Shown in pieces: positions 16,885 to 26,396 of a stretch of 33,281 nucleotides of DNA. The translations under genes were made by a program, and so were the position numbers. Every line of letters starts with the position of its first letter. The first letter of the stretch is position 1. Below the pieces are notes generated by a model. It ran no database searches, was not told where the DNA came from, and worked only from the letters and a program-made list of their open reading frames with translations. Source of the stretch: Sphingomonadales bacterium (lineage in GTDB: Bacteria; Pseudomonadota; Alphaproteobacteria; Sphingomonadales; Sphingomonadaceae); assembly GCA_027489295.1 (NCBI GenBank), contig JAIYAA010000189.1, positions 1 through 33,281 of the forward strand. The letters are read 5' to 3'.

Positions 16885-17259
16885 ATGAAAAACATCAAAG
16901 ACGCCACGATCTTAGTAGTCGAGGACGAGATCTTTGTACGAATGATCGCGGCAGACGCTTTAGCGGAAGATGGCTTTCGCGTCATCGAGGCTGGCGACGC
17001 GATGGAGGCCTTGACCCTGCTCGATGATCACCAGGTCGCCGTCGTATTCACGGATATCAACATGCCTGGTGCAATTGACGGCCTTGAGCTGGCCGATATT
17101 GTCGCAGTCCGATATCCACGGGTGAAAGTGATCGTCACCTCAGGCAAGCATTGGCTCGAACCAGAATCTCTGCCTGATGACAGCTTATTCTTACCGAAGC
17201 CATACCGGCCGACCGAATTGACAGAACTGGTTGAGCGGCAAGCTCGAGCCGCTGGATGA
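16885..17259 (+). CDS. Single-domain response regulator (CheY-like receiver)
   Basis: A 124-residue stand-alone phosphoreceiver. Acidic residues in VVEDE near the N-terminus, the phosphoacceptor Asp in FTDINMPG, the Thr/Ser in VTSGK and the Lys in LPKPY are all present, so it should be phosphorylated. There is no output domain, so it likely acts by protein-protein contact or as a phosphate sink or shuttle. ATG at 16885 is chosen because AGGAG lies 6 bases upstream; ATG codons at 16846 and 16870 in frame have no such site. The giant hybrid kinase transcribed on the other strand at 17988-23051 is the nearest kinase, but pairing is inference. Confidence 0.9.
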   Translation: MKNIKDATILVVEDEIFVRMIAADALAEDGFRVIEAGDAMEALTLLDDHQVAVVFTDINMPGAIDGLELADIVAVRYPRVKVIVTSGKHWLEPESLPDDSLFLPKPYRPTELTELVERQARAAG

Positions 17260-17383
17260 TCTGCCTTCTCAACGACACGTTCGACTGAGCGTGGTTTCGC
17301 ACCGAAAGAGCGAGAAGCCGCGCGGGTTCTTACTTGGCGACCAGATCGCGAGTTGCCAGGGCGCTCGATGCGAACGGCCGCCA

Positions 17384-17776
17384 TCATGGGACTTTATGGC
17401 GAGATCCCGAAGCACCGCGCTCTTCAAGCTCCTCCTCGGCAGCGTCGCCGGTACGCCTCAGCGCTTCAAGCTCATCAATCGTTTTCATCTCTATCCCCGC
17501 CACTTCATTCCGCGCCCCCTTCATCGCGTACACAAGCTCATCAATTTTGAGATGGAGCGCCTGCTCGCTCCTACGCTGACCGTTGAGAACCATCTGGGTG
17601 AGCGTGATGGACGCAACACTGAGGATAAGGGTCAAACTGTTTTCGCCGGCCTCGCCGGACCATAAAAACCATGCACCACAAAAAAGCGCGACTAGAATGA
17701 TGGCAAGGGGGGCGCCAGCTAGCTCAGCCATATAGCTCGATAGCTTACCGCCCAGCTCGTTCATCTTTTTCATCAT
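17384..17776 (-). CDS. Low-affinity iron permease-like small membrane protein
   Basis: A 130-residue protein with two hydrophobic segments (around residues 22-40 and 47-66: LAIILVALFCGAWFLW and LTLILSVASITLTQMVLN) followed by a cytoplasmic helix with LHLKIDELVYAMKGARNE and an acidic tail. The arrangement, especially Q-x-x-x-x-x-x-ALHLKIDELV, resembles the low-affinity iron permease family (PF04120), whose transport role in bacteria is poorly established. GGAG lies 9 bases before the first ATG. Not obviously in an operon. Confidence 0.75.
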   Translation of the reverse strand: MMKKMNELGGKLSSYMAELAGAPLAIILVALFCGAWFLWSGEAGENSLTLILSVASITLTQMVLNGQRRSEQALHLKIDELVYAMKGARNEVAGIEMKTIDELEALRRTGDAAEEELEERGASGSRHKVP

Positions 17777-17987
17777 CTAACGCCGCTCCAAAAATATCTA
17801 TGCCACATCACCCACCTTCCCTTGTTTTTGCGAAATAACGGCGATCCCAGGCGCTCTCCCACAAAGCAATTGGCGGGGCATGCTACTGGCGCTTGGCCCA
17901 TTTTTGGTGGCCACCGCGACGCTTACCGTTACCTGTCCTCCCGATATGGTTCGTGCAGCGTTGCGCCGCCACACGAACCCAGCACAG

Positions 17988-20900
17988 CTAAGGCGATGCC
18001 GTCGGCGTTCCTTCAGTAATCCGATCGCTAGCGGCACGATCTGCGAGCATTGCCGATTGATGAGCGGCCACTTCCGGCGCAGTACGAGACCCACCGTCTT
18101 GCACAGCGGTCAAGCAGGAAGCTAGTTCCGCCTGTCGAAATGGCTTATCGAGACGAATGAAGTCGTTTCCGATCGCGCCGGAATCACTGTATCCCGTAAT
18201 TACCAGAACTGGAAGATCGCTCACAATCTTCCGAGCCTCAAGACCCAGTTCGCCACCGTTCATACCGGGCATCAAGAAATCTGTTACGAGCATATCTACT
18301 TCGGCGCCGGAACGCAGATGTTCAAGCGCTGCCTCAGCAGAGCCAACAGCTACAACCTCGTAACCGAGTTCGGCAATCATGTCTGCTGTGCCTGCTCGAA
18401 CCAGTTCCACATCATCAACAAGCAGGATGCGTCCGCGCCGCATCTCCTCGGCGGCAGATGATTCGCATGCTGCCGCAGGCGCCGAATCGTGCTCCGTCGC
18501 TACGGGAAGCCACATCTCAGCCGTAGTACCCACGCCGACGGTACTGCTAAGAGAAAGCCAGCCGCCAGACTGTGCGCAAAGTCCGTGAACCATCGATAAT
18601 CCCAGGCCTGTTCCCTTCCCCAATTCTTTGCTAGTAAAGAAGGGCTCGATGCTCCGACGCAGCGTCTCTTCATCCATGCCCGATCCTGAATCGGACACAC
18701 AAATACGTACGAACGCTAGGCTCTCCGTCGCCGTTTCAGCTGGGTCGCCGCTTGACAGTTCAGCATGGATCTTGAGAGCACCCCCGTTCGGCATCGCGTC
18801 GCGCGCGTTGATCGACAGGTTTAAAAGCGCCAATTCCAGCTGGCCCGCGTCGGCGCGTGCGGGCGGCAGAGCTTCTTGCACGGTCACGTCCAAAAGGATC
18901 GTGGGACCTACTGAGCGCTCGATGAGATCACGTATGCCAGTCAGGAGCGCTGCGACATCTACCGGACCGCTTTGCAAGGGCGCGCGTCGGGCGAACGCAA
19001 GCAGCCGCTGCACCAACGTCTTAGCCCGGTCCGCTGCTTCCATCGCTCCGTTCACGGCGCGAAGATCTCGCTCGCTCAAGGAACGCCTCGAGAGAAGATC
19101 AAGGCTGCCTATGATAGGCGTAAGCAGGTTGTTGAAGTCATGCGCCACGCCGCCCGTCATTTGACCGATGGTCTCAAGCTTTTGCGCCTCATGCAGTTGC
19201 GCGAGCGCCGTTTCGCGTTCAGCAACCGCTTCCGCTACACGCTGACGGAGCTCATCCTCGCCGACCCTACGCTCATGGATGTCGACGCAAGCACCTACCC
19301 ACCGTTCCACGTTTCCGGAGGTGTCTCTAACCGGCAGTGCGCGAACCGCGTGCCAGCGCCACGCGCCATCGTGCCGCCTAAAGCGGTATTCGGCTTCATA
19401 TGGACTTCCCGTACGAACGGCTTCGCTCCAGACCGCCCAACCACGTTCAACATCCGCCGGGTGCAGAGTCTCGGCCCATCGCGGCCCAAGGAGCTCTTCT
19501 TCAGAACGCCCGGTATAGTCGCGAAAACCCTTGTTTACGTAGATGTTCTCGCCGGCACTGGTCGTAACAAAGAGCATTCCGGGAAGCGCTTCTGCCGTCG
19601 TCCTGAACCTTGCTTCCGACGCAGCTAGCGCATCCAGCGCAGCCTTTTCCTCGCTGATGTCGCGAACCTCGATGATCGTACCGATCGTACGGCTAGCTTC
19701 GTCGCGAACCGGTGACGCGACGAACGCGACCGGGTAGAACGAGCCATCCTTCCGAACGAAGATTTCCTCCCCTCTCGTATTTGCGTTTTCCGGGAAAGCT
19801 CGGTCGATCGCACATTCTTCTATCGGAAACGCGCTTCCGTCCGGTCGGGTGTGGTGCACCACGTCATGCAGCGGGCGATCGCGCGTTTCCTCTAGACTGT
19901 ATCCTGTCAGCTCCTCCGCCGCACGATTCATATAAATGCAATGCTGACGATCATCCATGAGGAAAATCGCCACGCTCGCATTGTTGAGGACGGCGTCCAG
20001 ACGACGCTGAGTTTCGAGGAGCTGCTGATTGGCTTTCCGTCGTTCTGTAACATCCATGCAGGCGCCGGTCATCGAGACCGCCCTACCGGAGCTATCCAGC
20101 TGCGTGCGACCACGGTCATGTAGCCAGCGCACCTCACCATCGGCGCGGACAATGCGAAACGTCTCGTTGAAATCGCTGCCCTTCGATGCACATGCTTCGC
20201 ATGCCGAGACGACGATCTGCCGATCCTCAGGGTGCACCATCTCAATAAAGGTCTCGAGGTTTCTGGCCGTTTCGCCTGGAGCTAGGCCAAACAACCTATC
20301 GAGAGCTCCGTCCCATTCCAGCTCCCCGCTCTCGATATCCCAGTGGAAGGTGCCAGTGCCGCTCGCCTCCAGAGCTGCCTGAAGACGAGCTTCCCGATCC
20401 CGCAGCGCCCTTTCGTCGCGGCGACGCTCAGTGACCTCCTCTGCCGAGATGATAACCCCTGCTACCTCTCCGACGCCATCTCGCAAGGGCAGCCAGTTCT
20501 CGCACCAAGATCGCACCACCCCCGGCTGCGCAGGCGTAGTTCCCACGAACTCAACATCCCGCACTGGCTGGCCGGACAGTACCATCTGCAGTGCCTCTGC
20601 AGCTTGCGCGCTCAGGTCAGGCAACACCTCGTGAACCGTACGACCAATGTGTTCGGCAGCCGACAGCCCATTTATCTCCGCCAATCGGTCGTTGATCCGA
20701 ATAAAGCGCAAATCTCTATCAAGAACCGTCAGACCGATGGGAGCTGCAGCGTAGATGCCCTCAATCTCGTCGGCCCTCCGACGAGCCAGAGCCTCGCTCT
20801 CGCGCAGCCTTTCTTCAGCTCGCCCGCGTTCCAGCGAATCCAATATACGCTCTGCGAGTGCCTCGAAGAGTGTCAGATCAGATTTGGACCAATTGCGTGG

Positions 20901-23051
20901 AGCTATATCGACGACGTACAAAAATCCCCTCAAGCGCTCATCCCGAAGCGCAGGCACCGCGATGAAAGATCGGGACTCAACCGCTCGATGTTCCGAGCTC
21001 TTAGCGAGCATATCCAAAACTCCAGGGATATGCTGCACGACGACTGTGTGCCCGACGAGCAACTTAGCCGCCAGATCATCTCCTAATGTTTTCAGGTCTC
21101 CGCATGGTGCGCGGCTTAGTTCAAAGGCAACAGTCTGGTGCCCAACCTTGAAGCGCGTTGCTTCCTCGTCAACTTCCGCAAACCCGACACAGTAAACTCC
21201 TAGAGCCTCTGCCAATCTACTATTTGCCTCAATAAGCATTTGTAGAGGATCGGAACATGTGCGCAGCGTATCTGCGATGCGAAGCAGCAGCCCCTGGTTT
21301 CGTTCAGTCGCCTTGCGCTCCGTGATATCCTCGACCAGACATATCTCGTAGTCGGGTTGACCATTTGAATCACGCACAAGAGACAGGCTGAGCCGGCACC
21401 AAATGGCTAGCCCAGACTTATGTATGAACCGCTTTTCGACTGTATACCGCTCGATTTCGCCACGCGCCATCTGGCGAAATGGCACAAGGTCCAAGTCCAC
21501 ATCTTCTGGATGGGTCAGCTCTGTCCAAGGGCTGGCCAGCAGCTCCTCTCTGGAATAACCGAGCAAATCGCAAAGAGCGTCATTCACCTCAACAAAACGG
21601 GCACCTTCAAAGGCGACGCGAGCCAATCCGAGCGCTGCACGATTGAAAATAGCGCGGTACCGCTGCTCGCTGTCGTTTAAGCGCGCACGGGTTTCAACCG
21701 TATCCGTCACCACTTCCGAAAGCAGGATAGCGCCGCCGATCGCTCCGCTGCTCAATCGCCATGGCTTCATTGTCCAGCGCACATAATCGGCTCGACCGTC
21801 GGCTCGGAGAAACAAGTCTTCGCTCGCGGAGACCTCCTCCCCAGCCATCACCCTGCGGTGCACATCGCGCCAATGATCTGGTAAGTCTGGGAACACATCA
21901 TAATGCGAGCGCCCGATCAACGACGTGTCGGAGAGCTGGTAATCCGCTACGTATCGCTTCGAGTGAAGCATGTAGCGCATCTCACGATCGAACATTGCAA
22001 CGGCAGCGGGCGCGTTTTGCACGAACAGGGTTAACGTCGCCTCCGCTTCGCGCCGCGCGACCGAACTTCGCGTACGCTGCGCAAATTCTTGGACGAGCGC
22101 AATATCCTCTTCAGCCCAACGTCGCGGATGCAACGAATGTACGAACACATTCGCGACAAATTGCTCGTTTTCAATCAGAGGCACATCAAGAAAAGCGAGC
22201 GTACCAAGCGCCTGAAATGCAGGAGCTGCCGCTAGCGTCCGTTCGTCAGCAAACACATCATTGACAGCGACTGGCGAGCCACGCCGCAAGTCTTGGAGAA
22301 ATGTTCCATATTCCTCAAATCTATAGCGCCCGGCCACATCAGGAACCTTCCCCGTCGACCACGTACGGCCAACAGTAATGGTGCCGCTGGCAGCATCAAC
22401 CGTACCATATCCTACCCGGCAGGCGCCTAACGCCTCGCCCAAAGCATTAGCAGCCGCGACCGAGACTTCCGTGGGATCGGAGATGTCTCTCCCTATCTTA
22501 TCGAGCGCCAACAGTGCGTCGCGTCGACGCTCTGCTTGTACTTCGGATGTGGTTTCTCGGCAAACCGCAAGAACGCCGCCGATGCCTTCAGCAGCCGTCT
22601 TGTCATGGACTGGCGAGTGAGAGTAGGTCCACCAAGCCGCTTCCCGCACACCGTTACGGGTAATCGGGAGATATTCATTCTCGTACCATCTCGACACCCC
22701 GGTTCGCATCACGCCTTCGATCTGAGGGCCGAGCACGTCCCAAACCTCTGCCCAAACCTCACGCGCCGGCTTTCCGATCGAGTGTGGGTGTCGCTCCAAC
22801 CCGACCGAAGGCCGAAAGGCGTCGTTGTAGAAGCACAGGAGGTCAGGACCCCAGAGAAGATACATCGGGTGCCCGGTGTTCAGCATGATCGCAAGCGCCG
22901 CCCTCAGCGCCTGCGGCCATCGCTCCGGCATCCCAAGCGCGCTCGCCTCCCAGGGATAGGTCCTGATGATCTCCGCCATCTCGCCCCTTCCGCGCAAAAA
23001 CGCGGGCTCGACACTGGTCAACGCGGTCGCCTCGGCCGACTGTTCCTCCAT
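17988..23051 (-). CDS. Hybrid sensor histidine kinase with multiple PAS and GAF domains
   Basis: A 1,687-residue soluble multi-input kinase; no membrane segment is seen. Approximate order: PAS (25-165), GAF (180-335), PAS (340-458), PAS (460-580), GAF (584-740), PAS (760-882), PAS (884-1005), PAS (1013-1135), PAS (1140-1262), HisKA with phosphoacceptor His1304 in GGVAHDFNNLL, HATPase with N-box NLSINARDAM, G1 DSGSGMDEE and GTGLGLSMV, then a receiver domain with phosphoacceptor Asp1591 in VTDFLMPGMNG and Lys in LDKPF. All key residues are present. The C-terminal receiver may feed a separate phosphotransfer protein or regulator; the single-domain regulator at 16885 is a candidate. Start ATG at 23051 is preceded by GGGGGT. 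A small gene ends 3 bases upstream. Confidence 0.95.
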   Translation of the reverse strand: MEEQSAEATALTSVEPAFLRGRGEMAEIIRTYPWEASALGMPERWPQALRAALAIMLNTGHPMYLLWGPDLLCFYNDAFRPSVGLERHPHSIGKPAREVWAEVWDVLGPQIEGVMRTGVSRWYENEYLPITRNGVREAAWWTYSHSPVHDKTAAEGIGGVLAVCRETTSEVQAERRRDALLALDKIGRDISDPTEVSVAAANALGEALGACRVGYGTVDAASGTITVGRTWSTGKVPDVAGRYRFEEYGTFLQDLRRGSPVAVNDVFADERTLAAAPAFQALGTLAFLDVPLIENEQFVANVFVHSLHPRRWAEEDIALVQEFAQRTRSSVARREAEATLTLFVQNAPAAVAMFDREMRYMLHSKRYVADYQLSDTSLIGRSHYDVFPDLPDHWRDVHRRVMAGEEVSASEDLFLRADGRADYVRWTMKPWRLSSGAIGGAILLSEVVTDTVETRARLNDSEQRYRAIFNRAALGLARVAFEGARFVEVNDALCDLLGYSREELLASPWTELTHPEDVDLDLVPFRQMARGEIERYTVEKRFIHKSGLAIWCRLSLSLVRDSNGQPDYEICLVEDITERKATERNQGLLLRIADTLRTCSDPLQMLIEANSRLAEALGVYCVGFAEVDEEATRFKVGHQTVAFELSRAPCGDLKTLGDDLAAKLLVGHTVVVQHIPGVLDMLAKSSEHRAVESRSFIAVPALRDERLRGFLYVVDIAPRNWSKSDLTLFEALAERILDSLERGRAEERLRESEALARRRADEIEGIYAAAPIGLTVLDRDLRFIRINDRLAEINGLSAAEHIGRTVHEVLPDLSAQAAEALQMVLSGQPVRDVEFVGTTPAQPGVVRSWCENWLPLRDGVGEVAGVIISAEEVTERRRDERALRDREARLQAALEASGTGTFHWDIESGELEWDGALDRLFGLAPGETARNLETFIEMVHPEDRQIVVSACEACASKGSDFNETFRIVRADGEVRWLHDRGRTQLDSSGRAVSMTGACMDVTERRKANQQLLETQRRLDAVLNNASVAIFLMDDRQHCIYMNRAAEELTGYSLEETRDRPLHDVVHHTRPDGSAFPIEECAIDRAFPENANTRGEEIFVRKDGSFYPVAFVASPVRDEASRTIGTIIEVRDISEEKAALDALAASEARFRTTAEALPGMLFVTTSAGENIYVNKGFRDYTGRSEEELLGPRWAETLHPADVERGWAVWSEAVRTGSPYEAEYRFRRHDGAWRWHAVRALPVRDTSGNVERWVGACVDIHERRVGEDELRQRVAEAVAERETALAQLHEAQKLETIGQMTGGVAHDFNNLLTPIIGSLDLLSRRSLSERDLRAVNGAMEAADRAKTLVQRLLAFARRAPLQSGPVDVAALLTGIRDLIERSVGPTILLDVTVQEALPPARADAGQLELALLNLSINARDAMPNGGALKIHAELSSGDPAETATESLAFVRICVSDSGSGMDEETLRRSIEPFFTSKELGKGTGLGLSMVHGLCAQSGGWLSLSSTVGVGTTAEMWLPVATEHDSAPAAACESSAAEEMRRGRILLVDDVELVRAGTADMIAELGYEVVAVGSAEAALEHLRSGAEVDMLVTDFLMPGMNGGELGLEARKIVSDLPVLVITGYSDSGAIGNDFIRLDKPFRQAELASCLTAVQDGGSRTAPEVAAHQSAMLADRAASDRITEGTPTASP

Positions 23052-23054
23052 GCT

Positions 23055-23252
23055 CTACCCCCGCGTGACATGTGCTCGAATACGAAGCACGAAATACAAA
23101 TCTTCCGCTATCAGCTTTCCTGAAGCAAGCAAGCTAGCCCCTCCACCCGACGCAACAGGCAAAACCTTCACGAAGCATGAGGAAGGCTTAACCTCCACAA
23201 AACTTGCCGGAATGATTTCAAGCGAACGAGTTTCGATTGAGCATAGCTCCAT
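23055..23252 (-). CDS. Small hypothetical protein (65 residues) upstream of the hybrid kinase
   Basis: A short frame with a strong ribosome binding site (AAGGAG, 8 bases before ATG at 23252) that ends 3 bases before the kinase start, so translation is probably coupled. The product (MELCSIETRSLEIIPASFVE near the start, IAEDLYFVLRIRAHV near the end) is not recognised. It might be a genuine small regulator or only a translational leader for the kinase. Confidence 0.5.
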   Translation of the reverse strand: MELCSIETRSLEIIPASFVEVKPSSCFVKVLPVASGGGASLLASGKLIAEDLYFVLRIRAHVTRG

Positions 23253-23516
23253 CGCTAACTCTCCTTAGCGCTCGTCGCCCCGTCAGCGCTCATGCTTCAC
23301 CGCTCTGCAGCGCACGGAACGTCAGCCGATTCCCTGGAAGCCCGCGGCGCACCCTGCCCTGCTAATGATGCTTCGCAAAGAATGCGACAATAACCGACAC
23401 CCGGCGCAATGTTGTTCCATATGCCCAGGTAGCCAACCTTGTGGGCCAAACGCGTGAATCCAATGGAACAATCCGGGCCAGCACCTGTATATCCAACACC
23501 TACGGTGGAGGTGAGC

Positions 23517-23768
23517 ATGCGCTACTTCTTCAATTCGGTAGACGGTGGTGTTGACACCGATAAGGTAGGGATGGAGCTTGACGATCTCGACGCAGCGCGA
23601 CTCCATGCGGTCCGCTTCGCCGCCGACCTGCTCAAGGACAACGCGCTCCTCCTTTGGAAAGGCAGAGACTTCCGGGTCGAGATCACCGACGCAACCCATC
23701 TTGTGCTGTCCACGCTCATCATTATCGGTATCGACAGCGCCGCCGTCGCCAATACTCCTTCGTCATGA
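23517..23768 (+). CDS. DUF6894-type small protein
   Basis: An 83-residue protein beginning MRYFFNSVDGG, with the typical pattern of this family: aromatic start, an acidic strand (GMELDDLDAARLHAVRFAADLLKD) and a C-terminal strand region (FRVEITDATHLVLSTLIIIGI). Function is unknown; these short soluble proteins are common in rhizobia and sphingomonads. ATG at 23517 is chosen because GGAGGTGAGC immediately precedes it; the longer frame from 23439 lacks a ribosome binding site. Confidence 0.88.
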   Translation: MRYFFNSVDGGVDTDKVGMELDDLDAARLHAVRFAADLLKDNALLLWKGRDFRVEITDATHLVLSTLIIIGIDSAAVANTPSS

Positions 23769-23844
23769 TTATTCGGATACGAACTGCGCTCTGAAACGCC
23801 TCCTTGGTAGACGGCAAGCGCAAGGGTAGTGAGAGGCACAATAA

Positions 23845-24543
23845 TTAGATGGTGGTCGCGCCCACTGGCTTAGCCGCATTCCTGGCGGGTGCTGGGTCAA
23901 GCAGAAACCGCATCTTGCCCATACGCCAGACAGCAACTTTCGCTTCTCGAAGCATTTTCAACGTTCGATTAACGTGTACGGCCGTTAGGCCCAGGACGTC
24001 CGCTAGCATCTCCTGCGTGATAGGGAGCTGAAACCCGCTGGAATCCGCAAGTTCCACCGGTTCCAACCTATCGCGAACCTCATGCATCCAGTCCCTCATC
24101 TTCTCAAAAGAGTTCATGCGACCAAGTCGTACAACTTGCCTGCAAAGATAGCCGAACTCAAGTTCGCCCAACGACGAGTACGCTTCGGCAAGCCTTTCAC
24201 TTTCAGGGGCCGGAGCAACAACACTCGCGCTTAACGTTACCACGCTAGTTTGCAGGACCGATCCAGACAAAGAGCTCGTCTGGAGCACTTCTCCGGGAAG
24301 ATAGATGCTGACAATCTGCCGGCGACCGGCCTTCATCAGGCGGCATCGCGCAAGCCACCCATCCAAAACCAATAGTGTTCGCCCGCGCGGATCAAACACC
24401 GTCTGTATGTCCCGGCCGGCGCTAATCGGCGTTGCGCAGCGCCCAGCCTCCTCAATCGCTCTCAGATCCTCGACAGCCAGGTTGCCGAGCGCAGACAGTC
24501 GCTGAACTGCCCTTTGGACGAGGTGTGGTGAGCGCAGATCCAT
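23845..24543 (-). CDS. Crp/Fnr-family transcriptional regulator
   Basis: A 232-residue regulator with an N-terminal cyclic-nucleotide-binding-like domain (TLLVLDGWLARCRLMKAGRR followed by IVSIYLPGEVLQ), a dimerisation helix (around LCRQVVRLGRMNSFEKMRDW) and a C-terminal winged helix HTH_Crp_2 (LPITQEMLADVLGLTAVHVN followed by RTLKMLRE). No cysteine pattern of an Fnr [4Fe-4S] cluster is seen, so it is probably Crp-like rather than oxygen sensing. Monocistronic in appearance, with an IS427-type element about 160 bp... downstream of its promoter side is not interrupted. Ligand and targets unknown. Confidence 0.9.
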   Translation of the reverse strand: MDLRSPHLVQRAVQRLSALGNLAVEDLRAIEEAGRCATPISAGRDIQTVFDPRGRTLLVLDGWLARCRLMKAGRRQIVSIYLPGEVLQTSSLSGSVLQTSVVTLSASVVAPAPESERLAEAYSSLGELEFGYLCRQVVRLGRMNSFEKMRDWMHEVRDRLEPVELADSSGFQLPITQEMLADVLGLTAVHVNRTLKMLREAKVAVWRMGKMRFLLDPAPARNAAKPVGATTI

Positions 24544-24648
24544 GCAGTGCTCAACCCGCCTCCGTAACGAAAGTTCAGCACAGATGATATATGCAATCGA
24601 TTTTCCTCCGATCCGCTTCGTCTTGCTCGTTTTGCCTAGGGCTGGGAT

Positions 24649-25415
24649 TCACAAAAACCACATGACGGTGGCGGCGAGGTGGATGCTGCCGAGGAAGATG
24701 GCGGCGGTGCGGTCATAGCGAGTGGCGAGGCGTCGGCAGTCCTTTAGGCGGCAGAACATGCGCTCGATGGCGTTGCGCCCCTTGTAGAGGCTGCGGCTGA
24801 AGCAGCTTTTCCAGCGCCGGTTGGCCTTGGGCTGGATGTTGGGCACAGCACCCTGCTGCTCGACGAGGTCGCGGATGCGGTTGGTGTCATAGGCGCGATC
24901 GGCGTGGACGATGCAGCGGGCCGGCAGGCTGCCGAGCAACGTCTCCGCTGCCCGACAGTCGGCCGCCTGGCCAGGTGTCAGGAGGAAGGCGAGCGGCTTG
25001 CCTTGGGCGTCGGCGACGGCATGGATCTTGGTGTTGCGCCCGCCTCGGCTGATGCCGATTGTCTGGGCGTACGCCCCCCTTTTCCACCGGCAGCCGAACG
25101 ATGCGCCTTCACATGCGTGCTGTCGATCAGGACCTCAGTCGGTGGTCCGCCGGCAGCGGCCAACGCTTCGAAAACCGTCTGCCAGACGCCTTTTTCCGAC
25201 CAACCTTTATGCCGGTTGCACAGCGTCTTATATGGACCATAGGCGCTCGACGCATCCTTCCAACGGCAGCCTGCCTGCAGCACATGGACGATGCCGCTGA
25301 TTACCCGACGATCGTCGACCCGCGGCACGCCTCGCGGCTTGTTCGGCAGCAGCGGCCGGAGCCGCTCCCACTGCTCGTCGCTCAGCCAGAACTCTCCAGG
25401 CAAATCACCCTCCAC
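24649..25415 (-). CDS. IS427-type IS5-family transposase (two frames, -1 frameshift)
   Basis: The N-terminal frame (25415 to 24978, 145 residues) has the DUF4096-like domain (LSDEQWERLRPLLPNKPRGV, GCRWKDASSAYGPYKTLCNR) and the first catalytic Asp in VLIDSTHVKAHR. A -1 shift at A AAA GGG (25083-25077) leads into the second frame, which continues AYAQTIGISRGGRNTKIHAV, then has the second Asp in VHADRAYDTNRIR and the Glu in RNAIERMFCRLKDCRR, ending at 24649. The heptamer is in exact 0-frame phase, so the shift is programmed rather than a mutation, as is known for this group. Confidence 0.9.
25077..25083 (-). promoter_or_regulatory. Programmed -1 frameshift site (A AAA GGG)
   Basis: In the upstream frame the codons read GGA AAA GGG GGG CGT, placing the heptamer in the X XXY YYZ phase. 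Slipping back by one base enters the frame encoding the rest of the transposase. Confidence 0.75.
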
Positions 25416-25756
25416 GCCAACGCGAAGGGTGAATTACATCTCTCGCGCAAAAGGGAATCCCGTTTATGGGTCCCAGCCCTAGACGGAGGCTCCGGGTTCA
25501 TCGCGCGCTCCGGCGTATATTCAGGATGCTGCCATTCGCGGGGCTCCGGCGTATGCTCCTAAGCTTGTGGTCGTTTCAACATCACAGGGGATGTGACCGT
25601 CCTTAGCGGTAAGCCCGATGAATCGTGCGAAATTCCCCCGAATCGCGGCGTGCGTCAGGCAGAACCATCTTACAGCATCAATCGTGTCATGTAGGGAGAA
25701 CCACGGGAGCTTCAGTTAGTCGCCCGGAAAGCAACGATGGCGCATTTACTTGGTCC

Positions 25757-26194
25757 ATGGCGAATACGCATGGCGTGCAGGTATCACTTCTGCTGCAATT
25801 GCAGAGGCATCATCTTGCGATTGAAGAAGGGATCGACGAGATTCGTTCGCTTTGCGAGCAACCCGCTCCCTCGCTTGCCAACCTGGCTGCAGCCCGTGTG
25901 CAGTTGAGCCGCCGCAGCAACGATCGATCAGCTTTCGTACGAGGTATCGTTCTGCCGGCCCTTCTAAGGTCACCTGATGCCGCGCTGGCAGACGAACTCG
26001 CAGGCTTGCAGGCATCGATGAACGCGAAGCGGCTCGCGTCTAGCCATCATGTCGCGCGTTGGAGTTCCTCAGCGATCGAGAAGGATTGGGCGGGATATGT
26101 TGATTCGTCGCGCCGAATACGTCTCATGATGGAAAAGCAAATTGAGCGTGAACGGGCCGTCCTCTGTTATAGACTCCGCAAGCTGCAGCTGTAA
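25757..26194 (+). CDS. Hypothetical helical protein, paralog B (145 residues)
   Basis: Paralog of the minus-strand gene at 14888, about half of aligned residues identical. Shared blocks: GIDEIR, RV-x-LSR-x-S, AKR-x-AS-x-x-HVA-x-WSS-x-AI, W-x-GY, IR-x-MM and Q-I-E-x-ER. A likely helical bundle; no family name recognised. The conserved His residues lie in RHHLAI and HHVARW. ATG at 25757 is chosen by alignment with paralog A; there is no clear ribosome binding site, and the frame is open further upstream. The IS427-type element ends about 280 bp upstream. Both copies lie next to IS elements. Confidence 0.75.
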   Translation: MANTHGVQVSLLLQLQRHHLAIEEGIDEIRSLCEQPAPSLANLAAARVQLSRRSNDRSAFVRGIVLPALLRSPDAALADELAGLQASMNAKRLASSHHVARWSSSAIEKDWAGYVDSSRRIRLMMEKQIERERAVLCYRLRKLQL

Positions 26195-26396
26195 CCTCCT
26201 CAGATCGAACGTTCGCTCGGGAAGCTATTGCCATTAACGAAGGAATGGGCTGACACTTAGAGATTCACCTCAAGGTTACGCAAGCATCTCCTCCGTTCCG
26301 GCAATACCGTACCCATAACCTCGCTCGAGGCCTCCAATGGGATAGATGCTCAGCTGCACGCGGCGATCAACAGCGTGGGCTCATGCATCGCGCATT

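Larger units (their letters stand above)
24639..25479 (-). mobile_element. Complete IS5-family element, IS427 group (841 bp)
   Basis: Inverted repeats GGGCTGGGA (24639-24647) and its complement (25471-25479) flank a two-frame transposase. The dinucleotide TA occurs immediately outside both ends (24637-24638, 25480-25481), the target duplication typical of the IS427 group. It lies 95 bp upstream of the Crp/Fnr gene start, so it could affect that gene's promoter. Confidence 0.88.

Noticed and set aside
23464..23490. GGAAC upstream of the DUF6894 gene as an EcfG promoter
   Set aside because: No CGTT at 16-17 bases; the sequence there is TGTATA.
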